Shown: piece by piece, positions 9,578 to 17,958 of the stretch | Numbering within the stretch: position 1 is the first letter of the stretch | Layout: the number at the start of each line of letters is the position of its first letter | NCBI GenBank assembly: GCA_045046905.1 | Contig: JASFYU010000041.1 | Span: 22,640-86,639, forward strand | Length of the DNA stretch: 64,000 nt | Direction: 5' to 3' | Origin: JASFYU01 sp045046905 | GTDB taxonomy: Bacteria; Bacteroidota; Bacteroidia; Flavobacteriales; Flavobacteriaceae | Position numbers and translations under genes: made by a program | The notes under the pieces: model-generated | What the model saw: only the letters and a program-made list of their open reading frames with translations | Told to the model about the DNA's origin: nothing | Databases searched by the model: none

Positions 9578-9610
9578 AAAAAAAGGCACTTAACTAAAGT
9601 GCCTTTTTTT
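9578..9610. terminator. Bidirectional terminator between the two phosphate transporters
   Basis: AAAAAAAGGCACTT (9578-9591) pairs with AAGTGCCTTTTTTT (9597-9610) round a 5-nt loop. A/T runs on both sides mean it can act as an intrinsic terminator for the plus-strand permease and for the minus-strand Na/Pi transporter, whose stop lies at 9609-9611. Confidence 0.85.
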
Positions 9611-11369
9611 ATTTCCCATTTTCCAATAAAGTATCTTTTTCACCATAAAGCAATTCTGCTACCTCAATCAACTTCTTAATCATATCATTTACATTGGTAT
9701 AATCATTAAAAAGTGATGAAGCAGTCTTTGCAGATATTAAATCTTGCCGAATTAACTTATCTATTGATTTATTACTTTGGCGAATATTCTCTTTGGCCTC
9801 TTTTTTTAACTGATTTAATTTGTCAGCATAATCATCTGTGTTATCCGCTTTTCTAAATAAATAAATTACTCTTAATACCTTGGTCATTTTTCTTCTAAAA
9901 CCATCATAAACTTTAGATAAATGTTTATTATCAAGATCCATTGACAAGGTCAAATTCTTGTTTAATTCACGAACGTCTTTGATGATTTCCACCATTTTAC
10001 GGTTTGCCGTTTTTATATCAGTAATTGCATTATTCTGATTCTTATTAAGATTCAAAGTATTTTGAGCCATTGTGGCATATTTTAAAATTTCACCATAAAT
10101 CGACTTAACCTTTTTATAATACAGGTCTTCAACATCTACCTGCATATCTTTATTTGATTTCTTTACTATTTTCTTTATTTTCTTACCCGATTTAATATCC
10201 TCTCTATGAATATTCAACCCATGCGCTACAATCTCAAAAATTGCATTTTTATAAAGGTATTTTGATTCATTAATTAAGGTTGCTATTGCCGTACTAGGAA
10301 ACTTTAATACTGCATTATTCAAGAATTTGGGCTCATCAATATCCTTTTCACCTTCTTCCTTGATTACTCGCATCAATAATTTCTCTATTTTTTTTATAAA
10401 AGGTATCATTATCAATACTCCAAGAACATTAAAAATGGTATGAAACATAGCCAATTTTAATGTGAAATCGGTAGCTGATATATGGAAAAATTCTGATAGG
10501 GTGTTTACTAAATTTACCAGTGGGTAAATAAATGATAAGGCAACCAAACCGGTAACAATGTTAAAAATAAAATGTCCTCCAGCAAGACGTTTACCTGCAG
10601 CATTAGAACTTAACGATCCAAGCACAGCAGTAATAGTAGTACCTACATTTGCACCGATTGCTAATGCCAATGCATTTTCATATTCAATTTGCCCCGCTGA
10701 TAAGGCAGTTAAAATCAATGCCAAAGTTGCACTACTTGATTGCAAAATCGTAGTAATTACAATTCCTAAGCCCGTATACACAATAACACCTAAAAAACCT
10801 GGAATCGCATATTCAGTTAAATCAATATACTCTTTAAATACATCAAAACCTTCTTTCATATAATGAATACCCAGGAAGAAAAAACCCAATCCGGCTAAGA
10901 CATTTCCAACACCCTTTAATGATATGTTTTTTTGAAAAGAAAAAATAATTCCAAAAACCAACATTGGCATTGCAAGAGCAGATATCTTAATTTTTAAGCC
11001 AAAGCCAGCTACTAACCAAGCCGTGGCTGTTGTTCCAATATTAGCTCCAAAAATTAAACCCAGCCCACCGGATAAACTAATTAATCCTGCACTGATAAAT
11101 GAAATTGTAATGACTGAAACCAAAGAACTTGATTGAATCATCGCGGTCACAAAAGCACCAACTGATATGCTTTTATAGAGTTTATCGGTAGCTTTTTTTA
11201 ATAGATTACGAAGCGGCCCCTTTGTAAATACTTTGAAACCCTGCTCAAGCATAATCATGCCAAATAGCAAAATTGCCACTCCGGCAGCTATTGTTTTAAA
11301 ATTGGGGTTAAAAAAGAGAATTACAGCTAATGCAATTAAAAAAATAAATAATAATGACCTTTTGAACAT
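9609..11369 (-). CDS. Na/Pi cotransporter family protein (NptA-like) with PhoU-like tail
   Basis: Sodium-dependent phosphate transporter of the SLC34-like NptA/YjbB family. The 586 residues have an N-terminal membrane domain (about 1-330) with the two inverted-repeat QSSS signatures (MIQSSSLVSVI near residue 80 and ILQSSSATLALI near 215) and the paired GANIGTTATA / GANVGTTITA motifs. A charged helical C-terminal half (about 350-586) looks like a PhoU domain. YjbB-type proteins can export or import phosphate, so the direction is not fixed by the sequence. It is convergent with the PitA-type permease, so two unrelated phosphate carriers, each with a PhoU-like tail, lie side by side. Confidence 0.92.
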   Translation of the reverse strand: MFKRSLLFIFLIALAVILFFNPNFKTIAAGVAILLFGMIMLEQGFKVFTKGPLRNLLKKATDKLYKSISVGAFVTAMIQSSSLVSVITISFISAGLISLSGGLGLIFGANIGTTATAWLVAGFGLKIKISALAMPMLVFGIIFSFQKNISLKGVGNVLAGLGFFFLGIHYMKEGFDVFKEYIDLTEYAIPGFLGVIVYTGLGIVITTILQSSSATLALILTALSAGQIEYENALALAIGANVGTTITAVLGSLSSNAAGKRLAGGHFIFNIVTGLVALSFIYPLVNLVNTLSEFFHISATDFTLKLAMFHTIFNVLGVLIMIPFIKKIEKLLMRVIKEEGEKDIDEPKFLNNAVLKFPSTAIATLINESKYLYKNAIFEIVAHGLNIHREDIKSGKKIKKIVKKSNKDMQVDVEDLYYKKVKSIYGEILKYATMAQNTLNLNKNQNNAITDIKTANRKMVEIIKDVRELNKNLTLSMDLDNKHLSKVYDGFRRKMTKVLRVIYLFRKADNTDDYADKLNQLKKEAKENIRQSNKSIDKLIRQDLISAKTASSLFNDYTNVNDMIKKLIEVAELLYGEKDTLLENGK

Positions 11370-11634
11370 ACTCTAATTCGCTTTAGCTCTCATAACCGAA
11401 ACCTTCCTAAGAGGAGCGTAATCAATGCCTCCTTTAGGCGTCTACTTAGAAGTATGACCTATCTAAAATATAGCCTAGTAGTGTTGGTGGCACCTAGTTT
11501 GGTTTGTTAAATTATTGTAAATGTAAGTAATTCATAAGTAAATTAAAATAGATAAAAATACCAAAGAGGGGAAAGACCTAAGCGTGCTGAAAATCAGGAA
11601 TATACAACTTAATATTTCCTTAACTTAATGACAT
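11370..11634. other. Intergenic region, no gene recognised
   Basis: This stretch upstream of the Na/Pi cotransporter is AT-rich and shows no open frame with family features on either strand. No TAnnTTTG promoter box was found close to the transporter start. It is followed by a family C repeat. Confidence 0.4.
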
Positions 11635-11755
11635 TGGGGGCAAGACAGCCTTTGCCGTCAGGCAGGCCCTGGAGACATAAATGAAAACAAAGTTTGCCAT
11701 TTCAATCAAGACCCGATAGCTATCACCAGGTTAAACCCAGCGGTGAGAATAAAAA
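11635..11755. repeat. Dispersed palindromic repeat (family C), copy 1
   Basis: This block shares a run of landmarks with 59014-59171: GGGGCAAG, GCCTTTG followed by TCAGGCAGGCC, AACAAA-TTT, CAATCAAG/CAATGCAAG, then CAGGTTAAACCCA and GAATAAAA. The GCCTTTGCCGTCAGGCAGGC part is a GC-rich near-palindrome that stands out from the AT-rich surroundings. The two copies differ mainly by length in the middle and right half (121 against 158 bp). No reading frame is apparent. Confidence 0.65.
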
Positions 11756-11791
11756 AGCCCCTTTGTTACACACAAAAAATAACAAGGGGCT
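11751..11791 (-). terminator. Intrinsic terminator after the DUF1223 gene
   Basis: On the minus strand AGCCCCTTGTTA (from 11791) pairs with TAACAAAGGGGCT (ending at 11756), with one bulged base, followed by a run of six T (11755-11750). It lies about 20 nt after the DUF1223 stop codon. Confidence 0.85.
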
Positions 11792-11809
11792 TAAACAACA
11801 AACACTATT

Positions 11810-12598
11810 TTATCTGATTATCACCTTTTTGGCGGCGGCCGTAATATTGTAATCATCATCCTCTACAACTAACACCAGCCGTATTTTTTCTTGGTCGCCT
11901 ACAATTTCAGGAATAAAAATAAAGTCAGAACCCCTTTCATCATTCAGGGAAATTGATTTTTCGGCCACTACTATATTACTGTTGACCAAAATTCTATTTC
12001 TGTTCTCACCTCGTCTCACCTCAGTAGTACGCTTATCCAACACCAGCACCGCCCTCAGATTTTTGCCTTCGATACTCCCTAAAACCGTATAATCGAAGAG
12101 CAGACGGTCGTCATTACCGCTACTATTCGTAATCGTTACTTTGTTGGCCGATCTTTGTTTTTTACCCATATACACGGCATTGTAAATCTTTTCAGCATTG
12201 GAACCCACAAAATGCGTTTTACCATTGACCACCAGCTGCGGCGTATAATTACTTTTACTGTGAAATTTTAGATTGTATTCTCGTTGTTTCTTAGTAAACA
12301 GGGCATTGCTAAAAGGGTCTTCCCATCCTATATAATTCCAATAATCAACATGATACGACAGTACAAAAACATCTTCGGGGTACTTCTTCTTCACTGTATT
12401 CAACAAGGCATCGGCAGGAGGACAACTAGAGCATCCTTGAGAGGTGAACAGCTCTAATACAACAATGGGCGCAAAGGTTTCAGCCTCCTTTAAAAAGGCT
12501 GTATGGCTGCTCTCCTGGTCCTTATGCAAATGTGTGTTAAACGCCATGGCAGCCATTCCTATTACAACTATTGCGCAAATAAGAATTCTTTTGTACAT
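11810..12598 (-). CDS. DUF1223 domain-containing thioredoxin-like exported protein
   Basis: A 262-residue protein with an N-terminal hydrophobic segment (ILICAIVVIGMAAMAF) that looks like a signal peptide or anchor. The DUF1223 body follows: VVLELFTSQGCSSCPPADAL near residues 47-66, FVLSYHVDYWNYIGWEDPF near 85, and YTPQLVVNGKTHFVGS near 118. The fold is thioredoxin-like with a CSSC pair, but substrates of DUF1223 proteins are not established. It is followed by a strong terminator and is divergent from a DUF4159 gene, so it is a single-gene transcription unit. Family call is firm; function unknown. Confidence 0.88.
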   Translation of the reverse strand: MYKRILICAIVVIGMAAMAFNTHLHKDQESSHTAFLKEAETFAPIVVLELFTSQGCSSCPPADALLNTVKKKYPEDVFVLSYHVDYWNYIGWEDPFSNALFTKKQREYNLKFHSKSNYTPQLVVNGKTHFVGSNAEKIYNAVYMGKKQRSANKVTITNSSGNDDRLLFDYTVLGSIEGKNLRAVLVLDKRTTEVRRGENRNRILVNSNIVVAEKSISLNDERGSDFIFIPEIVGDQEKIRLVLVVEDDDYNITAAAKKVIIR

Positions 12599-12643
12599 GA
12601 TTATCCTTAAATTTGATTCACTATCAATTTAGTTCGTTCGAAT

Positions 12644-13294
12644 ATGAAACTACTTACGGAGACCTTGCTGATTTTTTTAATCCTGACAACACTTTCCACT
12701 CAATCACAAGAAATCGCCATTCTCAAATACAATGGCGGGGGCGACTGGTATGCGAATCCGACCGCATTGCCGAACCTTATCCGGTTTTGTAATGAAAATT
12801 TGGGAACAAAGATCAAAAACAAACCAGAAACCGTAGCCGTAGGTGATATCACCATTTATCAGTATCCGTTTATTCATATGACAGGGCATGGCAACGTCGT
12901 CTTCTCGGATGAGGAGGCCGAAAATCTTCGTATGTACCTTATATCAGGAGGTTTTTTACATATTGACGACAATTACGGAATGGAACCTTACCTGAGAAAA
13001 GAGTTGACCAAAGTTTTCCCCGATACACCCTTGGAAGAACTTGGGGCCGACCACCCTATTTTTTCACAGCTGTTTAAATTCTCTGAAGGCCTGCCCAAAA
13101 TACATGAACACGACGGTAAACGTCCGCAGGCGTTAGGAATTTTTCATGAAAGCCGCTTGGTTCTATTGTTTACCTTTGAATCAGATCTTGGTGACGGTTG
13201 GGAAGACCCCTCGGTACACAATGACCCTGTAGAGGTTCGCGAAAAGGCATTACAAATGGGTGCCAATATTATATCATATGTTTTTAAAAACTAA
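12644..13294 (+). CDS. DUF4159 domain-containing exported protein
   Basis: A 216-residue protein with a signal peptide (LLTETLLIFLILTTLSTQSQ) followed by a DUF4159 domain. Typical features are LKYNGGGDWYANPTALPNL near residue 27, FIHMTGHGNVVFSDEE near 76, and GGFLHIDDNYGMEPYLRKEL near 100. The GGFLHIDD stretch resembles a glutamine-amidotransferase-like fold found in the family; no enzymatic role is established. It is followed after 3 bp by an AI-2E family permease and then a methyltransferase, probably one operon. Function unknown. Confidence 0.85.
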   Translation: MKLLTETLLIFLILTTLSTQSQEIAILKYNGGGDWYANPTALPNLIRFCNENLGTKIKNKPETVAVGDITIYQYPFIHMTGHGNVVFSDEEAENLRMYLISGGFLHIDDNYGMEPYLRKELTKVFPDTPLEELGADHPIFSQLFKFSEGLPKIHEHDGKRPQALGIFHESRLVLLFTFESDLGDGWEDPSVHNDPVEVREKALQMGANIISYVFKN

Positions 13295-13297
13295 TAG

Positions 13298-14398
13298 ATG
13301 ACCTCAAAAACAATATCCAATGGCATAATAAGGGCTATAGGCATTATTTCAGGAATCGTGCTCTTGCTCTTTTTTCTGTACAAAATACAATCGGTACTTG
13401 CGTATTTGGCCTTTGCAGCCGTAATAGCACTCATAGGAAGACCCATTGTGCTTTTTCTAAGAAGAACATTAAAAGCACCCAATACCTTGGCCGTCATTAT
13501 TACCATGCTGTTTATGGTAGGCTTAATCGGGGGCATTATAGCCTTGTTCATTCCTTTAATAACTGAACAGGGTAAAAATTTATCCTTGTTGAACATCGAT
13601 GAACTTCAAAGAAATGTCACTATTTTATACAATCAGACCACTGAATATTTTGGTGCCTCTCCTGAAACTGTAAATGAAATAATCAAGGAAAGTGATATTG
13701 AAAAAAGTATCCTAAAAGGATTTGATGTTAGCTTTATTCCTGATTTTTTAAATTCCTTTCTCAGCGTATTAAGTACTTTGAGCATAGGCCTGTTCTCTGT
13801 ACTTTTTATTTCCTTTTTCTTCTTAAAAGATAGCAAGTTATTTCAAAAAGGAATATTGGCATTTGTACCCAATACCAAAGAAATAGGCACTGTAAAATCA
13901 ATCGATAAAATCAACAATCTACTCTCCAGATACTTCGTTGGCCTCTTGTTTCAAATATTGATTCTTTTCGTAATCTACACCGTTGGCCTACTCATCGTAG
14001 GTGTCGAAAATGCCATTGTAATTGCATTCTTATGTGCCCTCTTTAACATCATCCCCTATGTGGGTCCTATCATCGGTGGCGCCATCATGATTACCCTATC
14101 TATGACCAGTGCGATAGGGGCCAATTTCAGTACCGAAATCCTACCCAGTGTCGGCTGGGTTTTACTGGTTTTATTAGTGGGTCAATTGGTCGATAATTTC
14201 TTTTCACAGCCCATCATTTTTTCAAACAGTGTAAAGTCTCATCCGCTTGAAATTTTCTTGATAATCATTATTGCGGGCTTGTTGTTCGGAGTGGTAGGAA
14301 TGATTGTTGCCATACCTGGATATACCGCTATAAAGGTAATTTTAAAGGAATTTTTAGCCGAAAACAAAATTGTAAAGTCATTAACTGAAAATCTATAG
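13298..14398 (+). CDS. AI-2E family transporter (PerM/YdiK-like)
   Basis: A 366-residue inner-membrane protein with about eight hydrophobic segments. The N-terminal pair is at about 10-85, a charged extramembrane stretch lies at about 90-155, and the rest is hydrophobic. The family signature is seen in ALFNIIPYVGPIIGGAIM near residue 248 and LVDNFFSQPIIFSNSVKSHPLEIF near 300, with GVVGMIVAIPGYTAIKV at the C-terminus. Members transport diverse ions or signals (Na/H exchange in some, AI-2 export in one), so the substrate here cannot be stated. It starts 3 bp after the DUF4159 stop. Confidence 0.9.
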   Translation: MTSKTISNGIIRAIGIISGIVLLLFFLYKIQSVLAYLAFAAVIALIGRPIVLFLRRTLKAPNTLAVIITMLFMVGLIGGIIALFIPLITEQGKNLSLLNIDELQRNVTILYNQTTEYFGASPETVNEIIKESDIEKSILKGFDVSFIPDFLNSFLSVLSTLSIGLFSVLFISFFFLKDSKLFQKGILAFVPNTKEIGTVKSIDKINNLLSRYFVGLLFQILILFVIYTVGLLIVGVENAIVIAFLCALFNIIPYVGPIIGGAIMITLSMTSAIGANFSTEILPSVGWVLLVLLVGQLVDNFFSQPIIFSNSVKSHPLEIFLIIIIAGLLFGVVGMIVAIPGYTAIKVILKEFLAENKIVKSLTENL

Positions 14399-14405
14399 CT
14401 TTACT

Positions 14406-15590
14406 TTGAATAAAGAACTATTAAAAACTGGTGTACAGGAATTTATAAACACTAATATTAGTGCTGACATCGTGTCAGTTTTGCTGAAAAAGTCGATTTT
14501 TGACAAGATTTCCTCCCAAGAACTCGCCCAACAGATCGAAGCGAAAAATAGCTGTCGAAAAAAGCTTCCCACCTGGTTCAATACCCCGAAAATCTACTAC
14601 CCTAAAAAACTGAATATAGAACAGACCTCATCTGAAATCACCGCGCGATACAAGTCTCAAATCATCGACGGAAAATCGCTCTTGGATCTTACCGGGGGCT
14701 TTGGTGTGGACAGTTATTTTTTCAGTCATAAAATCGAAGAAATAGTACACTGCGAAACCAATGAAAATTTATCAGAAATAGCCACCTATAATTTCAATAT
14801 TTTAGATGCAGGACATATAAAAACCATCGCTACAAATGGCTTGGATTTTCTAAAACAATATCGTCATAATTTTGACTGGATCTATGTTGATCCATCACGT
14901 AGAAATGACCTCAAAGGAAAGGTTTTTCTTCTCGCCGACTGCTTACCCAATGTTCCAGAATATTTAGATTTATTATTTGAAAAATCTTCAAAAGTTCTAA
15001 TAAAAACATCTCCCCTACTCGATATTTCTATAGGCATTTCTGAACTTAAATTTGTTAAAGAAATTCATATCGTATCGATCAAAAATGAGATGAAAGAATT
15101 ACTATGGGTACTGCAAAAAGGTTTCAAAGGCGAAGTCTTAATAAAGACTATTGACCTAAAAAAAATCACCCCAGCGATTTTTGATTTTCAGCTTAGCGAA
15201 GAAAAATCAGCCATTTCAGACTTCGCGATGCCCAAACAAGACCACTACCTTTACGAGCCCAATACCGCTATCCTAAAGTCTGGTGCATTTAAATTGGTCG
15301 GAGCTCGCTTACAACTTAAAAAACTACATCAACACACCCATTTATACACTTCACCCGAACGTATTAATTTTCCGGGCAGACGATTCAAAATAAACCAGAT
15401 TATCTCATATACAAAAAAAAACATCAGGCAACTTCAACTTGAAAAAGCCAATATCACCACACGTAACTTTAAAGAAAGTGTTGCCAGTCTTCGAAAAAAA
15501 TATAAAATAAAAGATGGGGGAAACCTATTTTTATTCTTTACAAGAAATGAAAACGGTAACTTTATTGTATTAAATTGTTCAAAATTATAA
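14406..15590 (+). CDS. Class I SAM-dependent methyltransferase with THUMP-like C-terminal domain
   Basis: 394 residues starting at TTG 14406; there is no ATG near it, and the frame is closed by a stop just upstream. The Rossmann domain is visible in the middle: SLLDLTGGFGVDSYFF near residue 92 (SAM motif I), VHCETNENLSEIA (motif II) and FDWIYVDPSRR near 157 (the catalytic DPSRR variant of the NPPY-type motif). The C-terminal part (about 300-394) matches the THUMP-like domain attached to these proteins and probably binds RNA. A nucleic-acid base is the likely substrate, but the target is not known. Probably cotranscribed with the AI-2E permease gene. Confidence 0.85.
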   Translation: MNKELLKTGVQEFINTNISADIVSVLLKKSIFDKISSQELAQQIEAKNSCRKKLPTWFNTPKIYYPKKLNIEQTSSEITARYKSQIIDGKSLLDLTGGFGVDSYFFSHKIEEIVHCETNENLSEIATYNFNILDAGHIKTIATNGLDFLKQYRHNFDWIYVDPSRRNDLKGKVFLLADCLPNVPEYLDLLFEKSSKVLIKTSPLLDISIGISELKFVKEIHIVSIKNEMKELLWVLQKGFKGEVLIKTIDLKKITPAIFDFQLSEEKSAISDFAMPKQDHYLYEPNTAILKSGAFKLVGARLQLKKLHQHTHLYTSPERINFPGRRFKINQIISYTKKNIRQLQLEKANITTRNFKESVASLRKKYKIKDGGNLFLFFTRNENGNFIVLNCSKL

Positions 15591-15596
15591 AGCATT

Positions 15597-16042
15597 AACT
15601 AGCCTGCAGAAACAGGCCTACGCACTCAAACAACAAACATTATCTATTATTTATTTCATTAAATTTTGACTTTTAGCATTAGAGTTGTTGAATTTTTCTT
15701 AATATTATATGACCCTTTTATTTCTAAATCATCAATATTCTATAAAATAGTGATGTAAAGAAAATAAATTTGATACAGAGCTATACTCAAACTAACCAAC
15801 TCAAAAAACATGGATCAAACTCAGAATTATACTTCAATTCGGCACAAACAAAAACGTTCTTCTCATAAGAAAATTAAATCGTTACTTTTTAACTAGAACA
15901 TTGAACAACTAGGTTCTTGAAGATCATTTTACCCTTAGCAAATAATCCAAGATAAAGAGGTATTAAGTCAATCACTTTTTTTAGTGATCTATTTTTATCA
16001 TGAATTGTACGCATCTATTTAACAGATGCAATAAGTTAAATT
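15597..16042 (+). promoter_or_regulatory. Leader region of the sigma factor gene with -7 box, hairpins and a tiny frame
   Basis: A TAnnTTTG-type box (TAAATTTG) lies at 15765-15772 without a clear -33 partner. A 28-codon frame (ATG 15810 to TAG 15896, product starting MDQTQNYTSIRHK, strongly basic) follows about 38 nt later. Two perfect six-pair hairpins come next: ATCACT/AGTGAT at 15971-15988, with a T-rich tract after it, and GCATCT/AGATGC at 16011-16029, ending 13 nt before the sigma factor ATG. The arrangement could be an attenuating leader. The rest of the 446 bp holds nothing recognisable. Confidence 0.3.
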
Positions 16043-16651
16043 ATGACAATCTTGAAAATTCATAATAAGGAAGAAAATATTTTATGGAATAGACTAAGGC
16101 AAAGAGATATTGTTGCCCTAGGAGAGCTATATGACCTTTATATTGATGTTTTATTGTCTTTTGGAATACAGGCTTCAGAAGATAAGGAATATGTTATGGA
16201 TTGTATTCATGATCTTTTCCTAGACCTCTATAAATATGGCCGAAAAATAGGACCAACAGACAATATTAAGCGCTACTTGTTAAAATCGTTAAAAAGAAAA
16301 TTAAACAGAAAATATAAAACAAAAACTGTTTCAGTATCTAATGAGTATGCATTCGAAAATAGCTCATATAGTCTGAACAAATACGCTGAATCCTTTGAAG
16401 AAGAGATTATTGCATCTGAATCTGCAATTGAAAAAAACATTAGATTAAAAAATGCGCTAAATTTTCTAACCAAAAGACAAAAGAAAGGTTTGTTTTTAAG
16501 GTTTAACGAAGAAAAGGCGTATGAAGAAATTGCAGAAATCATGGATGTTTCGATTCAGACATCCAGAACCATTGTATACCGAGGAATAAAGACATTAAGG
16601 CAATACTTGGTCTTAGTTTTCACCTTTATAACGAGCACTTTTTTTTGTTAA
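16043..16651 (+). CDS. ECF-type RNA polymerase sigma-70 factor (SusC/D-associated family)
   Basis: A 202-residue extracytoplasmic-function sigma factor of the Bacteroidota type. Region 2 is seen at about 15-75 (ALGELYDLYIDVLLSFG, then DCIHDLFLDLYKYG). Region 4 is at about 130-190 (LNFLTKRQKKGLFLRFNEE and EEIAEIMDVSIQTSRTIVYR, a helix-turn-helix for -35 recognition). It lies directly ahead of a FecR anti-sigma gene and a SusC with an N-terminal signalling domain. In such trios binding of substrate by SusC is passed through FecR to free the sigma factor, which then transcribes the susCD genes. The last dozen residues are oddly hydrophobic (VLVFTFITSTFF). Confidence 0.92.
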   Translation: MTILKIHNKEENILWNRLRQRDIVALGELYDLYIDVLLSFGIQASEDKEYVMDCIHDLFLDLYKYGRKIGPTDNIKRYLLKSLKRKLNRKYKTKTVSVSNEYAFENSSYSLNKYAESFEEEIIASESAIEKNIRLKNALNFLTKRQKKGLFLRFNEEKAYEEIAEIMDVSIQTSRTIVYRGIKTLRQYLVLVFTFITSTFFC

Positions 16652-16776
16652 AAACAAAATAATCTAAAAAAACTGTCTATAAACATTGAATGCATTGCTT
16701 AAGTATATGAGCAGTGTACATTTTAATGCACTCAAATTTCACCATACTACAGAATGCTTATTGCATATAATACATA

Positions 16777-17832
16777 ATGAAGAATAAAAAAGCCCACGAG
16801 AAGAATTTCATATCTGTGACAGATTATGAAAAGGAACTTTTAAAAAATAAAATAACAAATTCTATTCATCGCTATAGTAGAAGAAAACAATTACGATATG
16901 GTGTTGGGTTAGTGACATCAATTGCTATTATAGGTTTTATAGGTTTTTTTAGATACGGCAACACTACTACATCGGTAGACAATTTTATAAAGACTGCCAA
17001 TAGTGTAAGTAATGAAAATCATGAGAATGTAAAACTTATTTTGAGCAATCAAAAAAGCATAGAGATTGTAGAAGACAATTTAACCATTAAATACTCAAGT
17101 ACTGGCCAAAAAATTAAAATTGGAGCAACAAAAGATATTGGTCAATTGGTCACCGATAACACTACGGTTGTTTACAACACTATAGTAGTACCTTATGGAA
17201 AAAGGTCAATAGTAGAGTTATCAGACGGGAGTATAGTATGGTTAAATTCAGGCTCTAAACTGGTATACCCCGCAACCTTTAGAGGAAAGAAAAGGGAGGC
17301 CTATCTAGAAGGGGAAGGCATTTTTGAAGTAACACACGATAAGAATCATCCCTTTATTGTAGTTGCAGAGAATCATGAGATAGAGGTATTAGGAACCGTC
17401 TTTAATGTAAGTAATTATCCTGATGAAGGTGTAATAAACACCTCGCTAAAAAGTGGAAGTGTACAAATAAATTATAAAGCCGATTCTTTTTTAAAAATGA
17501 ATGAATCGTTACTAATTGAACCAGGTACTTTGGCATCTTATGATAAAGGAAAAAATCAAATAAGGGTAAAAAAGATAAACGTAGACAACTATTTTTCGTG
17601 GAGAGAGGGCGTATTTATATTCAAAAGCGATCCTATGAAATATATCATGAAAAGGTTATCTAGGTATTATAATATAGATATAGTCATAAAGAATGAGGCG
17701 TTGGCGAATCAAACATTTTCGGGTTATTTAGATTTAAAAGAAAATATGGAAGAGGTAGTCAAAACCATCAAAGAAACATCAGATTTTGAGTATAGCTATG
17801 AAATAAAGAACAACAGAATAATTATTAACTAA
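16777..17832 (+). CDS. FecR-family anti-sigma factor with DUF4974 domain
   Basis: 351 residues. The N-terminal cytoplasmic segment (about 1-45) would bind the sigma factor, then one membrane span (about 46-64, YGVGLVTSIAIIGFIGFF). The periplasmic FecR domain covers about 135-245, with VPYGKRSIVELSDGSIVWLNSGSKLVYP and the AYLEGEGIFEVTHDKNHPF motif. The C-terminal DUF4974 domain (about 280-351) has FSWREGVFIFKSDP, an ISRYYNIDI-like stretch and FSGYLDLKENMEEVV. DUF4974 is thought to contact the STN domain of the partner TonB receptor. Located between the sigma factor and susC, transcribed in the same direction. Confidence 0.93.
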   Translation: MKNKKAHEKNFISVTDYEKELLKNKITNSIHRYSRRKQLRYGVGLVTSIAIIGFIGFFRYGNTTTSVDNFIKTANSVSNENHENVKLILSNQKSIEIVEDNLTIKYSSTGQKIKIGATKDIGQLVTDNTTVVYNTIVVPYGKRSIVELSDGSIVWLNSGSKLVYPATFRGKKREAYLEGEGIFEVTHDKNHPFIVVAENHEIEVLGTVFNVSNYPDEGVINTSLKSGSVQINYKADSFLKMNESLLIEPGTLASYDKGKNQIRVKKINVDNYFSWREGVFIFKSDPMKYIMKRLSRYYNIDIVIKNEALANQTFSGYLDLKENMEEVVKTIKETSDFEYSYEIKNNRIIIN

Positions 17833-17875
17833 AAAATAAGTCAAAATCAATGAAATAAAAAAACATACTAAAAGC

Positions 17876-17899
17876 CAGAAGATGTTGGAGCATCTTCTG
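17876..17899 (+). other. Perfect 9-bp hairpin between fecR and susC
   Basis: CAGAAGATG (17876-17884) pairs exactly with CATCTTCTG (17891-17899) round a 6-nt loop. No T run follows, so it is more likely an mRNA processing or stabilising structure than a terminator. It sits 59 nt before the susC start, in a position that could set the ratio of susCD to fecR message. Confidence 0.45.
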
Positions 17900-17958
17900 A
17901 CTAGAGTGTAACACCGCCGTAGTAAACAGCAATATTAACTAACAAAAAAAACAAAATT

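Noticed and set aside
12590..12615. TTTG and TAAATTTG as the promoter of the DUF4159 gene
   Set aside because: The -7 box matches, but the spacer would be only 14 nt, shorter than the usual range, so the pairing is doubtful.
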